DNA from: Methanococcoides vulcani
Lineage (GTDB): Archaea > Halobacteriota > Methanosarcinia > Methanosarcinales > Methanosarcinaceae
Direction of reading: 5' to 3'
NCBI RefSeq assembly: GCF_900111645.1
Contig: NZ_FOHQ01000007.1
Coordinates: 62,001-126,000 of the forward strand
Length of the DNA: 64,000 nucleotides
Below the pieces are notes generated by a model that was not told where the DNA came from, ran no database searches, and was given only the letters and a program-made list of their open reading frames with translations. Position 1 is the first letter of the stretch, and each line of letters begins with the position of its first letter. Made by a program: the position numbers and the translations under genes. Positions 1 to 11,106 of the stretch are shown one piece after another.

Positions 1-738
1 GTTAGCGTTAAGACCCTGGTATGCGAATCCGAGTAACTGGTGTCTCTCGAATGAACCTACTGCATTACCCATCTCGTACATACCTGCCTGCTCGTATATT
101 GAGGAGAGTGCAGCAGCGTTGAGTGCCTTTCTGCCTGTGATAGCAGCGACGTGGTTGGTCATGATGTTCCTCAAGGAGAAACCGAGACCTTCATTCTGCT
201 GTGGTATGCTGAGAATTGATGCAACGTTACCGCCGCTCATGTCCATGGTTTGTGGATAGCTACCCCAGACAGCACCCTTTACGAGTGGTGCATCGAACAT
301 GTCGGTGTTGTATGTGTCAATGATGGTCTGTACAACAGCTGCTGCACTTACTGTACTTCCTGAAACGAAGTCAGCACCAGCGTCTGTTCTTGAGCTTGGG
401 ACCTGCACAAGAAGCTGTTTTCCGCCACCGATCACTTTTACGTTTGTGTCGTCATCATCGCTTACCTTTACAAAGTTTGCAACAGACTCTGCGATAGCAT
501 CTGCGTTCCCTACGATATCATATTCAAGACCACGTCCGAGAATCTGACGTCCTTTACCACCATACTTACCGGTTGCGAGACCTTTCTCGATACCTGCAAG
601 ATTGATAGCAACAGTTCTCTTTGTGTCTTTGATGATCTTTCCGATTGCTGCATTTGTTGTTGGGGCGAGTGCCATTATGTCGACGCCGCTTTCCAACAGT
701 GTACCTCTGTCGTCATATATGTCTATTTTGTCAGACAC
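1..738 (-). CDS. mcrB: Methyl-coenzyme M reductase beta subunit (5' part; cut by window edge)
   Basis: McrB is the beta chain of the alpha2beta2gamma2 nickel-F430 enzyme that reduces methyl-CoM with CoB to methane and the CoM-CoB heterodisulfide in the cytoplasm. The 246 codons in the window read MSDKIDIYDDRG..., then KGRQILGRGLEYDIVGNAD, and leave the window at LGFAYQGLNAN, all typical of Methanosarcina-type McrB. About 190 C-terminal residues lie outside. The start is GTG at 738, preceded by AGGAGG (751-746) at 7-nt spacing. In this family mcrB opens the mcrBDCGA operon, so mcrD, C, G and A should follow to the left (inference). The methylase gene mmp10 is divergent. Confidence 0.97.
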   Translation of the reverse strand, partial: MSDKIDIYDDRGTLLESGVDIMALAPTTNAAIGKIIKDTKRTVAINLAGIEKGLATGKYGGKGRQILGRGLEYDIVGNADAIAESVANFVKVSDDDDTNVKVIGGGKQLLVQVPSSRTDAGADFVSGSTVSAAAVVQTIIDTYNTDMFDAPLVKGAVWGSYPQTMDMSGGNVASILSIPQQNEGLGFSLRNIMTNHVAAITGRKALNAAALSSIYEQAGMYEMGNAVGSFERHQLLGFAYQGLNAN

Positions 739-1158
739 GATATTTCCTCCTAATTTTATTCCAGAAATCCCTATGGAAACCACAAATTTGAGCGTTGGCA
801 CAGAAGTTTCCTACTGGTGCCGGGTATGTGTTTAATGATGTTCCCATTTGGTCTTTCTTCTAATTGATTCAAATTTGGAACGTTGTTTTCAGGTTTAAAG
901 CTTTTGGATTTGGCGTGAGGTCGCTATAGTTAATCATTATTAATCATTAAGATATATGCCTCTGATGCGGTTTAGTTTGAATTATTCAAATAAATTAACA
1001 TACGATATGCATACGTATGTATAGGTTTGTGTGAAACAACCGTTCATCCTTATCTTCCTAAATTAATTCTGTATGGAATAATAATCAATGTCTGTCCTCT
1101 CCCGTTTTTTGCACCACAAAGGTTTAGTACTACATACATTAAGGTACCCACGATCGAT
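739..1158. promoter_or_regulatory. Divergent promoter region between mcrB and mmp10
   Basis: This 420-nt stretch between two divergent start codons contains no gene I can support. A TATA-like element (GCATATATC on the minus strand, about 951-960) would give mcrB a leader of about 190 nt. Two direct copies of TAATCATTA lie at 931-939 and 941-949 next to it. On the plus strand a perfect 10-nt palindrome CATACGTATG (1010-1019) and the TATA-like GTATGTATAGG precede mmp10, leaving that gene a leader of roughly 110 nt. The promoter assignments are inferred from base composition and position. Confidence 0.5.
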
Positions 1159-2391
1159 ATGGAAATAGTCGCAGATGTCGGTGGAAATCCCGGCGTAGAT
1201 TGTCGCGGGTTTTGCAAGTACTGTTACTTTAAGAAAGTAAAAGACGTACCTGCTTTTGGGTGTAAGCATTGTTTCCCTTTTTCAAAGGGATGTGACTATT
1301 GCACACGCGGTGTTAAAGAACTCTACTCCGGCTTCAAACCTGCTCAATATGTAATGGGTGAAGTTTCACAAGCCCTGCATTTTGGTTCAGGGGAAGCTGA
1401 TAAGTTTACCATAAGTGGTGGCGGTGACATCAGTTGTTATCCAGAACTAAAGGAGCTGGTCTCTTTCTTATCACAGTTCAAAAAACCGATACATCTGGGG
1501 TATACCAGTGGCAAAGGATTTACTTCTGAAGATGATGCTGCCTTCTTCATTGAGAACGGTGTTACCGAGGTATCATTTACCGTATTTGCAACAGATCCGG
1601 AAATTCGTGGAAAATATATGAACGATCCCGAGCCGGAAGCATCCCTTGCTGTACTTCGTGATTTCTGTGCACATTGTGAGGTCTATGCTGCAATTGTTAT
1701 CATTCCAGGTGCCAATGACGGTGAAGTTCTTGAGAACACACTTACAGATCTGGAAGCGATGGGTGCCTCAGGTGCGATACTCATGCGCTTTGCTAACTCA
1801 AGGGAAGAAGGCCTGATACTTGAGAATGCCCCTATTATGGACGGTATAGAGTCTCATACTGTTGAAGAGTTCACTCAGATAGTACGTGATGCTGCTAAAA
1901 ATCACAGTTTCAGGGTTACCGGCACACCTCTGGAAGATCCTCTCTTTGGATCCCCGTTCGCGATCAGGTTGCATGAGGATCTGCTCGAAAAGTTGCCTGA
2001 GGTTACAAAGGAAGCTACAATAATCACAAGTAAGGTTGCAGAAGACAGGCTCTCCGGGATATTTGGCAAGCTGGGAGGCACTGTGAATGTAATTGGGTTG
2101 AACAAGGACATCGGTTGCCTTATCACTATCGATGATTTCCGTGATCTTGACCTTTCCAATGTCAAGGAGACTGTTATTATTCCTGGTCGTGCTTTTGTCC
2201 ATGATCCCGAAGTAAAGGGACTGCTTTGCAGCGATGGTGTGGACCGGCTCGTAAGGCGTGGGCCTGATACATTGACAGTTGACGGCGAGATGTCAATAGG
2301 TATGAGCGAAGAAGATGTTCTTGAGCTCGAAATTAAAATGTTCACAGAGCTCATTCAGCAGATCAATGCCATAGGCATGCCTGTGCAGTGA
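1159..2391 (+). CDS. mmp10: Mmp10, B12-dependent radical SAM arginine C-methyltransferase of McrA
   Basis: Methanogenesis marker protein 10 installs the 5-C-methyl-arginine found in the McrA active site. From the chosen start (410 aa) the protein opens [12 protein letters not shown], followed by the radical SAM cluster motif [10 protein letters not shown] (CX3CX2C) and a second cysteine group in [16 protein letters not shown], both hallmarks of this family. The frame stays open upstream to 1027, but the extra 44 residues do not resemble the family and overlap the likely promoter, so I prefer ATG 1159. It sits head-to-head with mcrB, so enzyme and modifier could share regulation. It stops with TGA, and a 10-bp stem-loop follows. 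Confidence 0.95.
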   Translation: MEIVADVGGNPGVDCRGFCKYCYFKKVKDVPAFGCKHCFPFSKGCDYCTRGVKELYSGFKPAQYVMGEVSQALHFGSGEADKFTISGGGDISCYPELKELVSFLSQFKKPIHLGYTSGKGFTSEDDAAFFIENGVTEVSFTVFATDPEIRGKYMNDPEPEASLAVLRDFCAHCEVYAAIVIIPGANDGEVLENTLTDLEAMGASGAILMRFANSREEGLILENAPIMDGIESHTVEEFTQIVRDAAKNHSFRVTGTPLEDPLFGSPFAIRLHEDLLEKLPEVTKEATIITSKVAEDRLSGIFGKLGGTVNVIGLNKDIGCLITIDDFRDLDLSNVKETVIIPGRAFVHDPEVKGLLCSDGVDRLVRRGPDTLTVDGEMSIGMSEEDVLELEIKMFTELIQQINAIGMPVQ

Positions 2392-2486
2392 TAGCTGTCG
2401 GTAATAGACTTGTCCGATCAGTTGCTTAATATATCGATCTGCTAACGAATATATTATACACTGATCGATTGTATTTGTACACTAAT

Positions 2487-2510
2487 ATATTGCAGCGTTT
2501 GCTGCAATAT
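2487..2510. terminator. Stem-loop between convergent mmp10 and polC
   Basis: ATATTGCAGC (2487-2496) and GCTGCAATAT (2501-2510) form a perfect 10-bp stem with a GTTT loop, followed by T residues on the plus strand. It lies 3 nt beyond the polC stop and about 95 nt beyond the mmp10 stop, so it could end transcription from both sides. Confidence 0.6.
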
Positions 2511-2512
2511 TT

Positions 2513-5500
2513 TCACATAAAGTCTGAAAGTCCCATCTGTTTGGACCTGTCATTTTCAAAAAGTGACTTCATGTCATAGCCTATCAGTTCAATGCGCTGT
2601 TTTGTGTAACTTGAAACATTGTACTCTTCTGCCACTTTCATTGAAACCTCAAAGTACTTTTTGACAGCTCCCTCGTGAACCGTAAGGATAACCCTGCCAC
2701 CACATTTTTGACAACTACCTGTAAGTGGTGGTCTGCGGTACTTAGCACCACATTTGACACATCTTGTCCCCTGTCTTGAGAAAGCTCTCAGGTTTCCGAA
2801 CATATCCGGCAGGAAGTGGGATATAAGTACCCTCTCTGCGACGTCCGATGCATCAACAGCACGTATCTTCTTCCCCAGTTCAAGCTGTGCATCCATCTTC
2901 TCAACCATGCTTCCAAGTGTCTTGTATGCACTTTTAAGCGGGCCTGCCGCAATGTTGGATGTATCATGGGTGAACATGAACTTTTCATACTGTAATGGGG
3001 TGCCAAGTCTGCTGCTGATCAGGTCAAAAGTGTCTTCAAACTCCTTCGGGTTTGCGATCCTCTGTGTGGCTTCGTAGAACTCAAGCGGATATGATTCACA
3101 TACATCTATATTATGTGCTTCCTTGTCAACCTCGCTGGGGTCAAGGCGTGTGGTCAGAACAAGGGGTGCATCCATCTTTCCTCCCCTTTTGTCCGGCAGG
3201 TACTCACGGGAGAAGTTGAGCAGACCATCCATAAGCAGCATGACGCAATCTTCATCCCCGTCACAATTACGCCTTTTTGCAGCATGGAAGAACGGATGGG
3301 CATATCCAACCGCAGCTGTGGTAAATCCTACAAGCCTTCCAAGCACTCCTGCTGATGTATGTGGTGCCAGTCCCATCAGGAGGATGCCAACTGTATCATC
3401 CCTGGTCTTTGCATTATAATATGGGTCAACTTTGTAATATTTGACAAAAAGATCGTCAATGTATTGCATTGTCCTTAGAAGATAATCAGCGCAATCGTAT
3501 GATATTACAAGGTCCTGAACTTTAAGGCAGAGTACCTGCTCGGGGTCTGTAAGCGGTTTTCCATAGATGTCTTCTTCATAGCCAAGTTCCTTAAGTTTCT
3601 CGCAAGTGACGCCTATTTCGGAAGGTCTGATGTGTGTGAGTGGTATGTCCGACATGTCATAACGCACTGTTCCATCCTTGAAAGTGAACAGGTCATGTTT
3701 TGCCCGGAGGATACCTTTTTCGAGAGGTTCAGGTGTCATGTCTTTTGACATCATTCTCTTTACACCTTTGAAGGAATCGAGTTTGTCTCTTTCACCTACC
3801 TTCTCGAATGCTTTCTGGTAAATGCTTTTGAAATCGATCTTTCTCATACTTGTGCAGGTTGTCTTTGTACCGCACTTGGGACATTCCTTTTTGTTCACAG
3901 AGATCCCGCATCTTGGGCAGAATAGTTTTGGTATGGTATATTCGCCACAGTCACATCTGTATTCGATGGTTTCCACGCCACATGCCGGACATATCCTGTT
4001 CCCGATCTCTACGGTTATCTCGCCGACCTTTGCATTTGTTGATGCTTTGAAGCTGGCAGCATTCTCAAGTTTTCGTGTATTGCCTCCTGATTCCGCAATG
4101 GGGAACAATACATGAGGTGCCGGTGACATCTTTCTTTTATCAGATTTCTCCGGTCTTCCCATCCTTGCACCAATGCGTGTGGGAGCTCTGGGACGTACTT
4201 CAAATTCCGTTATCTGATTGATATTGTCAAGTACTTCTTCATGTTCAAGAGAGTCCCACTTCTTTCTGAGTTCGTCATCAAGTCCAAGAGTATATATGAA
4301 TGGCAGCGGTTCCTCGATCAGTATCATTCCACCGCTGATCTTGTGAAGGACAAGTAGTAGCTCAAGTGTTCTTTTCACCCCGCTTGACAGGGCGGCATCG
4401 TATGGCAATCTGAGTACTGTTCTCTCGCTCTCAAGGATGCCATTCTCAGATATAAAATCAGCAAGTTGTTCGAATTTATCATTTTCAATATCATGCCACA
4501 AGTATGTGAACTTAGGATGCAGGGCTACTCCATACTTTTTGCTGATGTCCAATGCAACATCCTGGGATGGATCTTTAAGATCTTCTTCATCAACTGACTG
4601 ATCTCCTCCGGCTTTCCTGTATTCCTGTATCCACCACTCGAAACAGTAAGGTGATGGCGCAAGAGGGTGGTTGTTCTCAAGGAAATCGCCATAATTTATC
4701 AGTATCTCGCCGATGTCAATGATCTCTTCTACTTCCTGTCGTAAGTTGTATGCCTCATCTATGCGGTCGATCCTGACAACATCTCCGGATCTGAGCTTTA
4801 CAGTGGGACCTTCGATGGAATCAACAGGAGCCATTCCTGCTGCTTTTCCAGGTCTTTCAACTTTAAGCTGTGTTCCCGGTGCGATGAAATCGTCCATCAC
4901 GATCATTCCGGAAGGATTTATTCCTGCGGCTGCAAAGGACGTATTGCGCGACCTTCCATAGCGCAACCGGAATCCTCCCGGTCGGGATGGGTGGGAAAAA
5001 ACAGGTCTTCCGGCGATCAGGTCTCGCATATACTTATCCTTCGGCTTGATCCTCGGTTTCTCTTCCTTCTTCTCTTCGCCACTGTCGTCAGCTGCGCTCT
5101 TTGTGCCGGTAATAAGCTGATCGAGCCATTCCCAGCCATCGATCTTAAGCTTTTTTACATGCTTCTGTATCTTCGGGGCTTTTAGTGCCAGGCCTTCAGC
5201 AAGTACCAGGGCCATTCCACCACGTACTCTGTTAGTTCCGATCCTGTCCAGATTACGGTGTCCTTCAACCTCTTCTGCTTCTGTTGGCTCCCCGTCGATG
5301 CATATTGGGCAGTTCTCCACGATCAGCCGGATCTCCTCTTCGGATGGGGTGTACTGGAGACTTGCAACCCTTTTGTAGAGCATGATCTCCTCGATATAGC
5401 GTTCAACCTCTTCTTTTCGGGGTTTATATCTGTCAATACCAACGCCTCTGCGTACATAATCACCAACAAGGACAGATAGTGCCTGTGCAGTACCTCCTGC

Positions 5501-5950
5501 ACTGCGTATCGGGCCGGCATAGAAAATGCTGACGTATTCTGATCCGTCATCGTTCTTTCCGATCCCTGCACGGTCAATTCCTTCAATTGGGGCAGCAACA
5601 ACTCCTTCTGTCAGCATGGCAACAGACACACGGATCGCAGCTTCGATAGCATCGGATTTTGAATCAAAGGTACCAACTTTTCCCTGAGCTACTTCTCTTC
5701 CAAGGGCCAGTGCAGCTTCTTCCCTTGACCTGGTTTCTTCCAGTTTCCGGATTAGCTCTGCTACACCTTTAACTCCGATCAGGTTCTCCACTCTGTCGGC
5801 AAGGTCCTTTGCAAGTGGTATTTCAACATGGGGTTTTGGATCTTTACCCTTTGAGCGTGCATTGTTGACTATTTCTATTTCCTTTTTCAACGTGCTCTCA
5901 AGCGTATTGAAGTACTCCTGCATTTCCTTGCTTGCTACAATTTCTGCCAT
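2513..5950 (-). CDS. polC: DNA polymerase II (family D) large catalytic subunit DP2
   Basis: DP2 is the polymerising subunit of the euryarchaeal replicative PolD and pairs with the exonuclease subunit DP1, which is not in this window. The 1145 residues carry the double-psi beta-barrel catalytic motif NCDGDEDC (about residue 885). A cysteine-rich zinc region follows [16 protein letters not shown], and a C-terminal zinc finger has the pattern CVKC...CQKC. Length is normal for the family, and the sequence runs without an intein, although polC is a frequent intein site in other archaea. The ATG at 5950 is preceded by a GGGAG element. It is convergent with mmp10. Confidence 0.97.
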   Translation of the reverse strand: MAEIVASKEMQEYFNTLESTLKKEIEIVNNARSKGKDPKPHVEIPLAKDLADRVENLIGVKGVAELIRKLEETRSREEAALALGREVAQGKVGTFDSKSDAIEAAIRVSVAMLTEGVVAAPIEGIDRAGIGKNDDGSEYVSIFYAGPIRSAGGTAQALSVLVGDYVRRGVGIDRYKPRKEEVERYIEEIMLYKRVASLQYTPSEEEIRLIVENCPICIDGEPTEAEEVEGHRNLDRIGTNRVRGGMALVLAEGLALKAPKIQKHVKKLKIDGWEWLDQLITGTKSAADDSGEEKKEEKPRIKPKDKYMRDLIAGRPVFSHPSRPGGFRLRYGRSRNTSFAAAGINPSGMIVMDDFIAPGTQLKVERPGKAAGMAPVDSIEGPTVKLRSGDVVRIDRIDEAYNLRQEVEEIIDIGEILINYGDFLENNHPLAPSPYCFEWWIQEYRKAGGDQSVDEEDLKDPSQDVALDISKKYGVALHPKFTYLWHDIENDKFEQLADFISENGILESERTVLRLPYDAALSSGVKRTLELLLVLHKISGGMILIEEPLPFIYTLGLDDELRKKWDSLEHEEVLDNINQITEFEVRPRAPTRIGARMGRPEKSDKRKMSPAPHVLFPIAESGGNTRKLENAASFKASTNAKVGEITVEIGNRICPACGVETIEYRCDCGEYTIPKLFCPRCGISVNKKECPKCGTKTTCTSMRKIDFKSIYQKAFEKVGERDKLDSFKGVKRMMSKDMTPEPLEKGILRAKHDLFTFKDGTVRYDMSDIPLTHIRPSEIGVTCEKLKELGYEEDIYGKPLTDPEQVLCLKVQDLVISYDCADYLLRTMQYIDDLFVKYYKVDPYYNAKTRDDTVGILLMGLAPHTSAGVLGRLVGFTTAAVGYAHPFFHAAKRRNCDGDEDCVMLLMDGLLNFSREYLPDKRGGKMDAPLVLTTRLDPSEVDKEAHNIDVCESYPLEFYEATQRIANPKEFEDTFDLISSRLGTPLQYEKFMFTHDTSNIAAGPLKSAYKTLGSMVEKMDAQLELGKKIRAVDASDVAERVLISHFLPDMFGNLRAFSRQGTRCVKCGAKYRRPPLTGSCQKCGGRVILTVHEGAVKKYFEVSMKVAEEYNVSSYTKQRIELIGYDMKSLFENDRSKQMGLSDFM

Positions 5951-6086
5951 ATTGGGTTATCTCCCTGATTTCATTGACTATGGCCTTTGAAATTAAAAAG
6001 ATGTTGATATTCTTTTAAATTGATTCCATCGAATTTTTATATTTTGAATATTATATGAATTTACATATTAATACGGAGGAGTTGTA

Positions 6087-6551
6087 TTGAACAGGATTAT
6101 TCTAACATTATTGGTTATCGCGACTTTATTTTCAGTACCTGCATCAGCTGATCTTTTCAGTGAAATGGATTTTATGGTGAATGAATATAACCTGAACGCA
6201 GATAGTGTTCCTGGACCCCTTAAGAGCCTGCTTGGCAATGAAGATATTCTTGCAGCAATTGATATGAACAACGGAAGTACTCTTGCTTTGAAAATAGTGA
6301 CCGAAGATATGTTCGTGACCGAATTTGTTGCTGTTGATCAGGATGAGTCGGATTTTACCCCTTCTATTATCATTAACACTAATGAGAAAAGTGTAAGAGA
6401 ACTTCTTGGATCTGATGATCCGGTGAGCGATTTCCTTGAGGCTTATGATAGTGGTAATATTGAAATTGAAGCAGTAAGTATTGTTAATAAAGTTACTCTT
6501 TCTGTTGGCAATGTTATATTGAAATTGTCACAGTTATTGGGATTTGTATGA
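6087..6551 (+). CDS. Small secreted protein of unknown function
   Basis: This 154-aa protein has a clear signal peptide (MNRIILTLLVIATLFSVPASA), so it is probably exported. The mature part is acidic, has no cysteines and ends in a hydrophobic stretch (VGNVILKLSQLLGFV). I recognise no family. The start is TTG at 6087 with GGAGGA (6075-6080) 6 nt upstream. It stands alone between polC (divergent) and the pyruvate carboxylase operon, and a terminator-like hairpin follows at 6605-6620. Confidence 0.75.
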   Translation: MNRIILTLLVIATLFSVPASADLFSEMDFMVNEYNLNADSVPGPLKSLLGNEDILAAIDMNNGSTLALKIVTEDMFVTEFVAVDQDESDFTPSIIINTNEKSVRELLGSDDPVSDFLEAYDSGNIEIEAVSIVNKVTLSVGNVILKLSQLLGFV

Positions 6552-6604
6552 GCGACTTTATGATCTTGTAATATTCTCAAACACTTGTAATATTGTTTGA
6601 TCTT

Positions 6605-6620
6605 CAGGCCGAAATGCCTG
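6605..6620 (+). terminator. Short hairpin with T-rich tail
   Basis: CAGGC (6605-6609) and GCCTG (6616-6620) form a 5-bp stem, and a T-rich run (TTCTTATTTTTAATT) follows. It is 53 nt beyond the stop of the small secreted protein. Confidence 0.45.
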
Positions 6621-6858
6621 GTAATTCTTATTTTTAATTGATCATTCATCCTTTTCTTGCTGTTCTTGTATATCGGGATTCGTTATGGATGCATCACTTA
6701 TGTTTTATTTCAAGACAGATATGTACAATTTATCCAGTTACTTATATATGCTTACCAGAAAGTACATAAAAGGAGATGTTTAATTATGTACAATTTAAGC
6801 TTATCATGAATGCAAACCCCGGATCGGGTCTAAATAGATCTAATTATGAGGTAAAATT
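6621..6858 (+). promoter_or_regulatory. pycB promoter and leader with a possible 7-codon peptide
   Basis: A TATA-like CTTATATATGC lies at 6741-6751. A 12-nt word ATGTACAATTTA is repeated exactly at 6721-6732 and 6786-6797, one copy on each side of the TATA box. The second copy forms the start of a tiny open frame, ATG 6786 to TGA 6809 (MYNLSLS), preceded by AGGAGA (6771-6776). The pycB ATG follows 49 nt later with its own GAGGT element. Whether the peptide is made or regulates pyc expression is inference. Confidence 0.45.
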
Positions 6859-8574
6859 ATGTCAGTAAAAATCACGGAAACAATTCTTCGAGATGCACAC
6901 CAGTCTCTTCTTGCGACACGTATGCGAACCCGTAACATGTTGCCGATCGTTGAAAAGTTGGACGAGGTCGGGTATTACTCTCTTGAGATGTGGGGAGGTG
7001 CTACATTTGATACATGTATCAGGTACTTGAATGAGGATCCGTGGGAGCGCCTGAGGGAACTTAAAAAGCAAATGGTTAACACTCCGGCACAGATGTTACT
7101 TCGTGGTCAGAATCTTGTGGGATACCGTCACTATTCAGATGATGTTGTGGAGAAGTTCGTAACCAAGGCCCATGAGAATGGTATCGACATATTCAGGATA
7201 TTCGATGCTGTCAATGACATCAGGAACATGGAAAAGGCAATAAGCGTTGCAAAGAACGTTGGTGCTCATGTGCAGGGTACCCTTAGCTATACCATTAGTC
7301 CGGTACACACCGTGGAAAAGTATGTTGAGTTCGCAAAAGAACTTGCAGATCTTGACTGTGATTCTATCTGCATCAAGGATATGGCAGGTCTGCTTGCACC
7401 CCATGAGGCATACGAACTTATAACCTCGCTCAAAAAAGAGGTCGGTCTTCCTGTTGCACTTCACTGCCACTGCACATCAGGCATGGCTTCGATGAGCTAT
7501 ATGGCAGCATGTGATGCTGGTGTTGATGTTCTTGACACTGCATTATCTCCTCTGGCAGGTGGGACTTCCCAGCCTCCAACGGAGTCAGTTGTTGCAGCGC
7601 TTGCAAGGACAAAATATGATACTGGTCTGGACCTGGAACTTCTGGCCGAGCCATCACGATACTTCAAGGAAATCAAAGAAGAATACAGGGGTATACTTGA
7701 TCCGATATCCGAACAGATAGATACGAACGTCCTGCTTTATCAGATCCCGGGTGGTATGCTTTCCAATCTTGTTTCACAGCTCAAGGAGCAGAATGCTCTT
7801 GACAAATATGATGCTGTACTGGAAGAGATGCCACGGGTACGTGAAGAACTTGGGTATCCGCCACTTGTCACTCCAACCAGCCAGATAGTGGGAACCCAGG
7901 CTGTATTGAATGTTCTTATGGGCGAGCGCTACAAGGTCATACCTAAAGAAGTAAAGGACTATGTGCGTGGTCTCTATGGAAGGTCACCTGCACCTATCAG
8001 TTCAGAAATGATCGCAAAGATAATTGGTGACGAAGAACCTATAACATGCCGCCCGGCAGATCTTCTGGAACCTGAATATGAGACTCTTAAGAAAGAAGCA
8101 GAAGAACAGGGTCTTGTAAAGAAGGAAGAGGACGTTCTGACCTATATACTGTATCCTGCAATCGCACCAAAATTCCTGCTCGGTGAGGCTGAAGAAGAGG
8201 AACTGGTTCCTGCAACTACTTTACAGGCTGCTCCACAGGTCGACATGGCTATCCCAACCGATTACCGTGTTGAGGTCGATGGTGAGATCTTTGATGTCAA
8301 AGTAGAACCTACTGGAGGTTCTGTCCAGGTTGTCGAGAGTTCGAAACAGATGGTGGAATGTGAAGGCGCCGTTACAAGCCATATGCAGGGAATGATCCTT
8401 TCGATCAATGTCAATGTTGGTGACACCGTTGAGGAAGGGGACAAGATCTGTGTTATCGAAGCCATGAAGATGGAGAATGCGATCCACGCTCCAGGTAGTG
8501 GTGTGGTAAAAGAGATATTTGTATCTGAAGGCGATCCCGTTGGTACGGGAGAAGTACTGATGGCAATCAACTAA
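6859..8574 (+). CDS. pycB: Pyruvate carboxylase subunit B (carboxyltransferase plus biotin carrier)
   Basis: PycB transfers CO2 from carboxybiotin to pyruvate, giving oxaloacetate for biosynthesis in the incomplete TCA pathway of methanogens. The 571-aa protein starts with the carboxyltransferase signature [18 protein letters not shown], continues as a metal-dependent TIM barrel (LHCHCTSG motif), and ends in a biotinyl domain whose EAMKMEN motif supplies the biotinylated lysine. The length matches archaeal PycB. pycA follows after 13 nt and birA follows pycA, which forms a self-contained biotin enzyme operon. Confidence 0.95.
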   Translation: MSVKITETILRDAHQSLLATRMRTRNMLPIVEKLDEVGYYSLEMWGGATFDTCIRYLNEDPWERLRELKKQMVNTPAQMLLRGQNLVGYRHYSDDVVEKFVTKAHENGIDIFRIFDAVNDIRNMEKAISVAKNVGAHVQGTLSYTISPVHTVEKYVEFAKELADLDCDSICIKDMAGLLAPHEAYELITSLKKEVGLPVALHCHCTSGMASMSYMAACDAGVDVLDTALSPLAGGTSQPPTESVVAALARTKYDTGLDLELLAEPSRYFKEIKEEYRGILDPISEQIDTNVLLYQIPGGMLSNLVSQLKEQNALDKYDAVLEEMPRVREELGYPPLVTPTSQIVGTQAVLNVLMGERYKVIPKEVKDYVRGLYGRSPAPISSEMIAKIIGDEEPITCRPADLLEPEYETLKKEAEEQGLVKKEEDVLTYILYPAIAPKFLLGEAEEEELVPATTLQAAPQVDMAIPTDYRVEVDGEIFDVKVEPTGGSVQVVESSKQMVECEGAVTSHMQGMILSINVNVGDTVEEGDKICVIEAMKMENAIHAPGSGVVKEIFVSEGDPVGTGEVLMAIN

Positions 8575-8587
8575 TCGGGGTATAATC

Positions 8588-10084
8588 ATGTTCAACAAAG
8601 TTCTTATAGCCAACAGGGGTGAGATCGCCATACGCATAATGCGTGCTTGTAGGGAGCTTGGCATCTCCACTGTAGCTGTTTATTCCGAAGCCGACCAAAA
8701 TGCCCTTTTTGCAAAATATGCGGATGAGGCATATCTGATCGGTCCCGCTCCTTCAAGCCAGAGCTATCTGAAAATGGATACTATTCTGGAAGTTGCGAAA
8801 GAGTCCGGTGCAGAAGCGATTCACCCGGGATATGGTTTTCTTTCTGAGAACCCGGTATTCGCAAAGAAATGTGAGGAGGCCGGCATAACTTTCATCGGTC
8901 CTTCAAGCGAGGTCATCGAAAAGATGGGTAGCAAGATCGCTGCCCGGGCACTTATGATAGAAGCCGGTGTTCCTGTCGTTCCCGGGTATGACAAGGCGAT
9001 CGATGATGTTGATGAAGCACTCGATATCGCAGATTCTATTGGATATCCTGTAATGATCAAGGCATCTGCAGGTGGTGGCGGCATCGGTATGAAGATCGTC
9101 CGCTCAAGGGATGAGTTCGCTTCATCACTGGAATCCATCCAGTCAGTTGCACAATCTGCTTTTGGGGATCCGACAGTATTCGTCGAGAAATATGTTGAAG
9201 AGCCACGCCATATCGAATTCCAGATACTTGCTGATAGTTACGGTAATACTGTCTATGTATCGGACAGGGAATGTTCCATACAGCGCAGGCATCAGAAGCT
9301 CATGGAGGAGGCACCTTCTCCGATCATGACCCCTGAACTTCGTAAAGAGATGGGCGATGCTGCAGTAAAGGCAGCAGAATCAATAGGTTATGAAAATGCA
9401 GGTACAGTAGAGTTCCTTTATTCAAAGGGCGATTTCTACTTCCTTGAGGTCAATACTCGTCTTCAGGTAGAACATGGTATTACTGAGCTTGTCACAGGTA
9501 TCGACCTTGCAAAACAGCAGATCCTCATCGCATGGGGCGAAAAGCTACCTTTCAAGCAGGAAGATATCAAGATACAGGGTCATGCGATCGAATGCCGTAT
9601 CAATGCAGAAGATCCTCTGAACGACTTTGCACCATCTCCGGGCAAGATCAGGGGTTATCGTTCTCCGGGAGGTCCGGGTGTACGTATGGACAGTGGCGTC
9701 TACATGGGTTACAGTATTCCGCCTTACTACGATTCCATGGTTGCAAAATTAAGTACGTGGGGTAGTGACCGTGAAGAGGCTATTAACAGGATGAAAAGGG
9801 CACTTTATGAGTTTGTGATATAGGGAGTTACTACCAACATACCGTTCCACAAATCAGTCCTGGACAATGATGCATTCGTACGTGGTGACCTTACAACCCA
9901 CTTCATTGATGACAACAATATCCTTGAGGATGTTGTAAGGGTTGTCGAAGAGGATAAGGAAACTGGCGTTACTCTGGGATCAGTACTTTGTTCCAATTCA
10001 AAGAATGTTGCAGCCGCAGGGGTGGCGGTTAGTGCCTATGTGAATGCTGCAAAACAGAAGATGAACAATCAACAGACTAAATAA
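8588..10084 (+). CDS. pycA: Pyruvate carboxylase subunit A (biotin carboxylase) interrupted by an in-frame TAG
   Basis: PycA is the ATP-grasp subunit that carboxylates biotin on PycB. It opens [20 protein letters not shown] and carries the glycine-rich ATP loop (GGGGIGMK) and [11 protein letters not shown]. Codon 412 is TAG (9821-9823). The same frame then continues for 86 codons with well-conserved family sequence ([21 protein letters not shown]) to TAA at 10082-10084, giving 498 codons, the usual family length. A product ending at TAG (411 aa) would lose the end of the biotin carboxylase C-domain. Options are readthrough with pyrrolysine, a true nonsense mutation, or a base error. Other biotin carboxylases often have an acidic residue or V next to this G, and GAG to TAG is one base change. 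The flanking sequence shows no other decay. Confidence 0.85.
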
Positions 10085-10140
10085 GGTCTGTTGATATATT
10101 GTTTTATAATAATTATTTGATCATATTGGGGGTTACTATC

Positions 10141-11106
10141 TTGGTCGACAGGAAAATGGATATTCTCAGGGCTCTGAAAGGAGCAGGCAAAGAACCTATC
10201 TCTGGAGAAGAACTGGGTGAAAAGCTGGGTATTTCCCGGACAATGGTATGGAAATATATTAAGACCCTTGAAGAGGATGGTTATGTTATTGGATCATCTC
10301 CGGGTTCAGGCTATGTTCTTGTTTCCGTTCCTGACAAACTCTATCCTTCTGAGATCAGCATTGGTCTTGATACCGACATCATCGGGAAAGAACTTCATTA
10401 TTTCGAAACAGTGGATTCTACCAATGATATGGCAAAGAAAATGGGCTTTAAGGCAGAAGAAGGTACGGTTGTAATTGCTGAGATGCAGGAAAGTGGACGT
10501 GGTCGCAAAGGCGATCGTTGGGCATCGCCTAAAGGTGGTATCTGGCTTTCGGTCATCCTCAAACCGGGGATCTTGCCTGTTCATGCACCAAGGTTGACCC
10601 TTATGGCAGGAGTTGCTGTTGCCAGGACCATAAGGCAGTTTGGTGCCGATGCATCTATCAAATGGCCAAACGATGTTGTCATTGATGGCAAAAAGGTTTG
10701 TGGCATTCTGACTGAAATGGATGCAGAGGTTGATCATATCGGTTTTGTTGTGATCGGTATTGGTATCAATGCTAACGTATCCGTCGATGAGCTTCCGGAA
10801 GAGTTAAGGGAGGGTTCCACGAGTCTGAGTTCTATTAATGGGGAAAATATAAACCGGGCTGCATTCGTGCAGGCTTTGCTTAGATCTCTTGAGGCGGAAT
10901 ATCTGCGTTTCAAAGTGGAGGGTTTCTCGAAGATCCTGGAAGATTGGATCTCTTTATCTGATACAATTGGAAGGCAGGTAGAAGTTATAACTCCTCAGAA
11001 GATCATTGCGGGTAAAGCAACTGGAATTACTGCCGAAGGTGCTCTAATTGTAGAGACTGCTGAAGGTATGCAAGAGGTCATGGCAGGTCGGTGCATCTAT
11101 AAATAA
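10141..11106 (+). CDS. birA: Biotin-protein ligase with N-terminal helix-turn-helix (BirA type)
   Basis: This bifunctional protein activates biotin with ATP and attaches it to the PycB lysine. The N-terminal winged helix (about residues 1-65, LGEKLGISRTMVWKYIKTLE) could also bind DNA and repress biotin genes. The catalytic motifs are SGRGRKGDRWASPKGG and KWPNDVVIDGKKVCGIL. I chose TTG 10141 (321 aa) because a GGGGGTT element lies just upstream. The frame extends to ATG 10099, but those 14 residues are hydrophobic and do not look like the family. It lies 56 nt after the pycA stop. Confidence 0.9.
   Translation: MVDRKMDILRALKGAGKEPISGEELGEKLGISRTMVWKYIKTLEEDGYVIGSSPGSGYVLVSVPDKLYPSEISIGLDTDIIGKELHYFETVDSTNDMAKKMGFKAEEGTVVIAEMQESGRGRKGDRWASPKGGIWLSVILKPGILPVHAPRLTLMAGVAVARTIRQFGADASIKWPNDVVIDGKKVCGILTEMDAEVDHIGFVVIGIGINANVSVDELPEELREGSTSLSSINGENINRAAFVQALLRSLEAEYLRFKVEGFSKILEDWISLSDTIGRQVEVITPQKIIAGKATGITAEGALIVETAEGMQEVMAGRCIYK

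Noticed and set aside
1027-1158. 44-residue N-terminal extension of Mmp10
   Set aside because: The frame is open but unlike the family, it overlaps the promoter, and the conserved protein begins at ATG 1159.
9824-10084. Separate small gene after the pycA TAG
   Set aside because: There is no start codon or ribosome site at the beginning, and the sequence is the in-frame continuation of biotin carboxylase.
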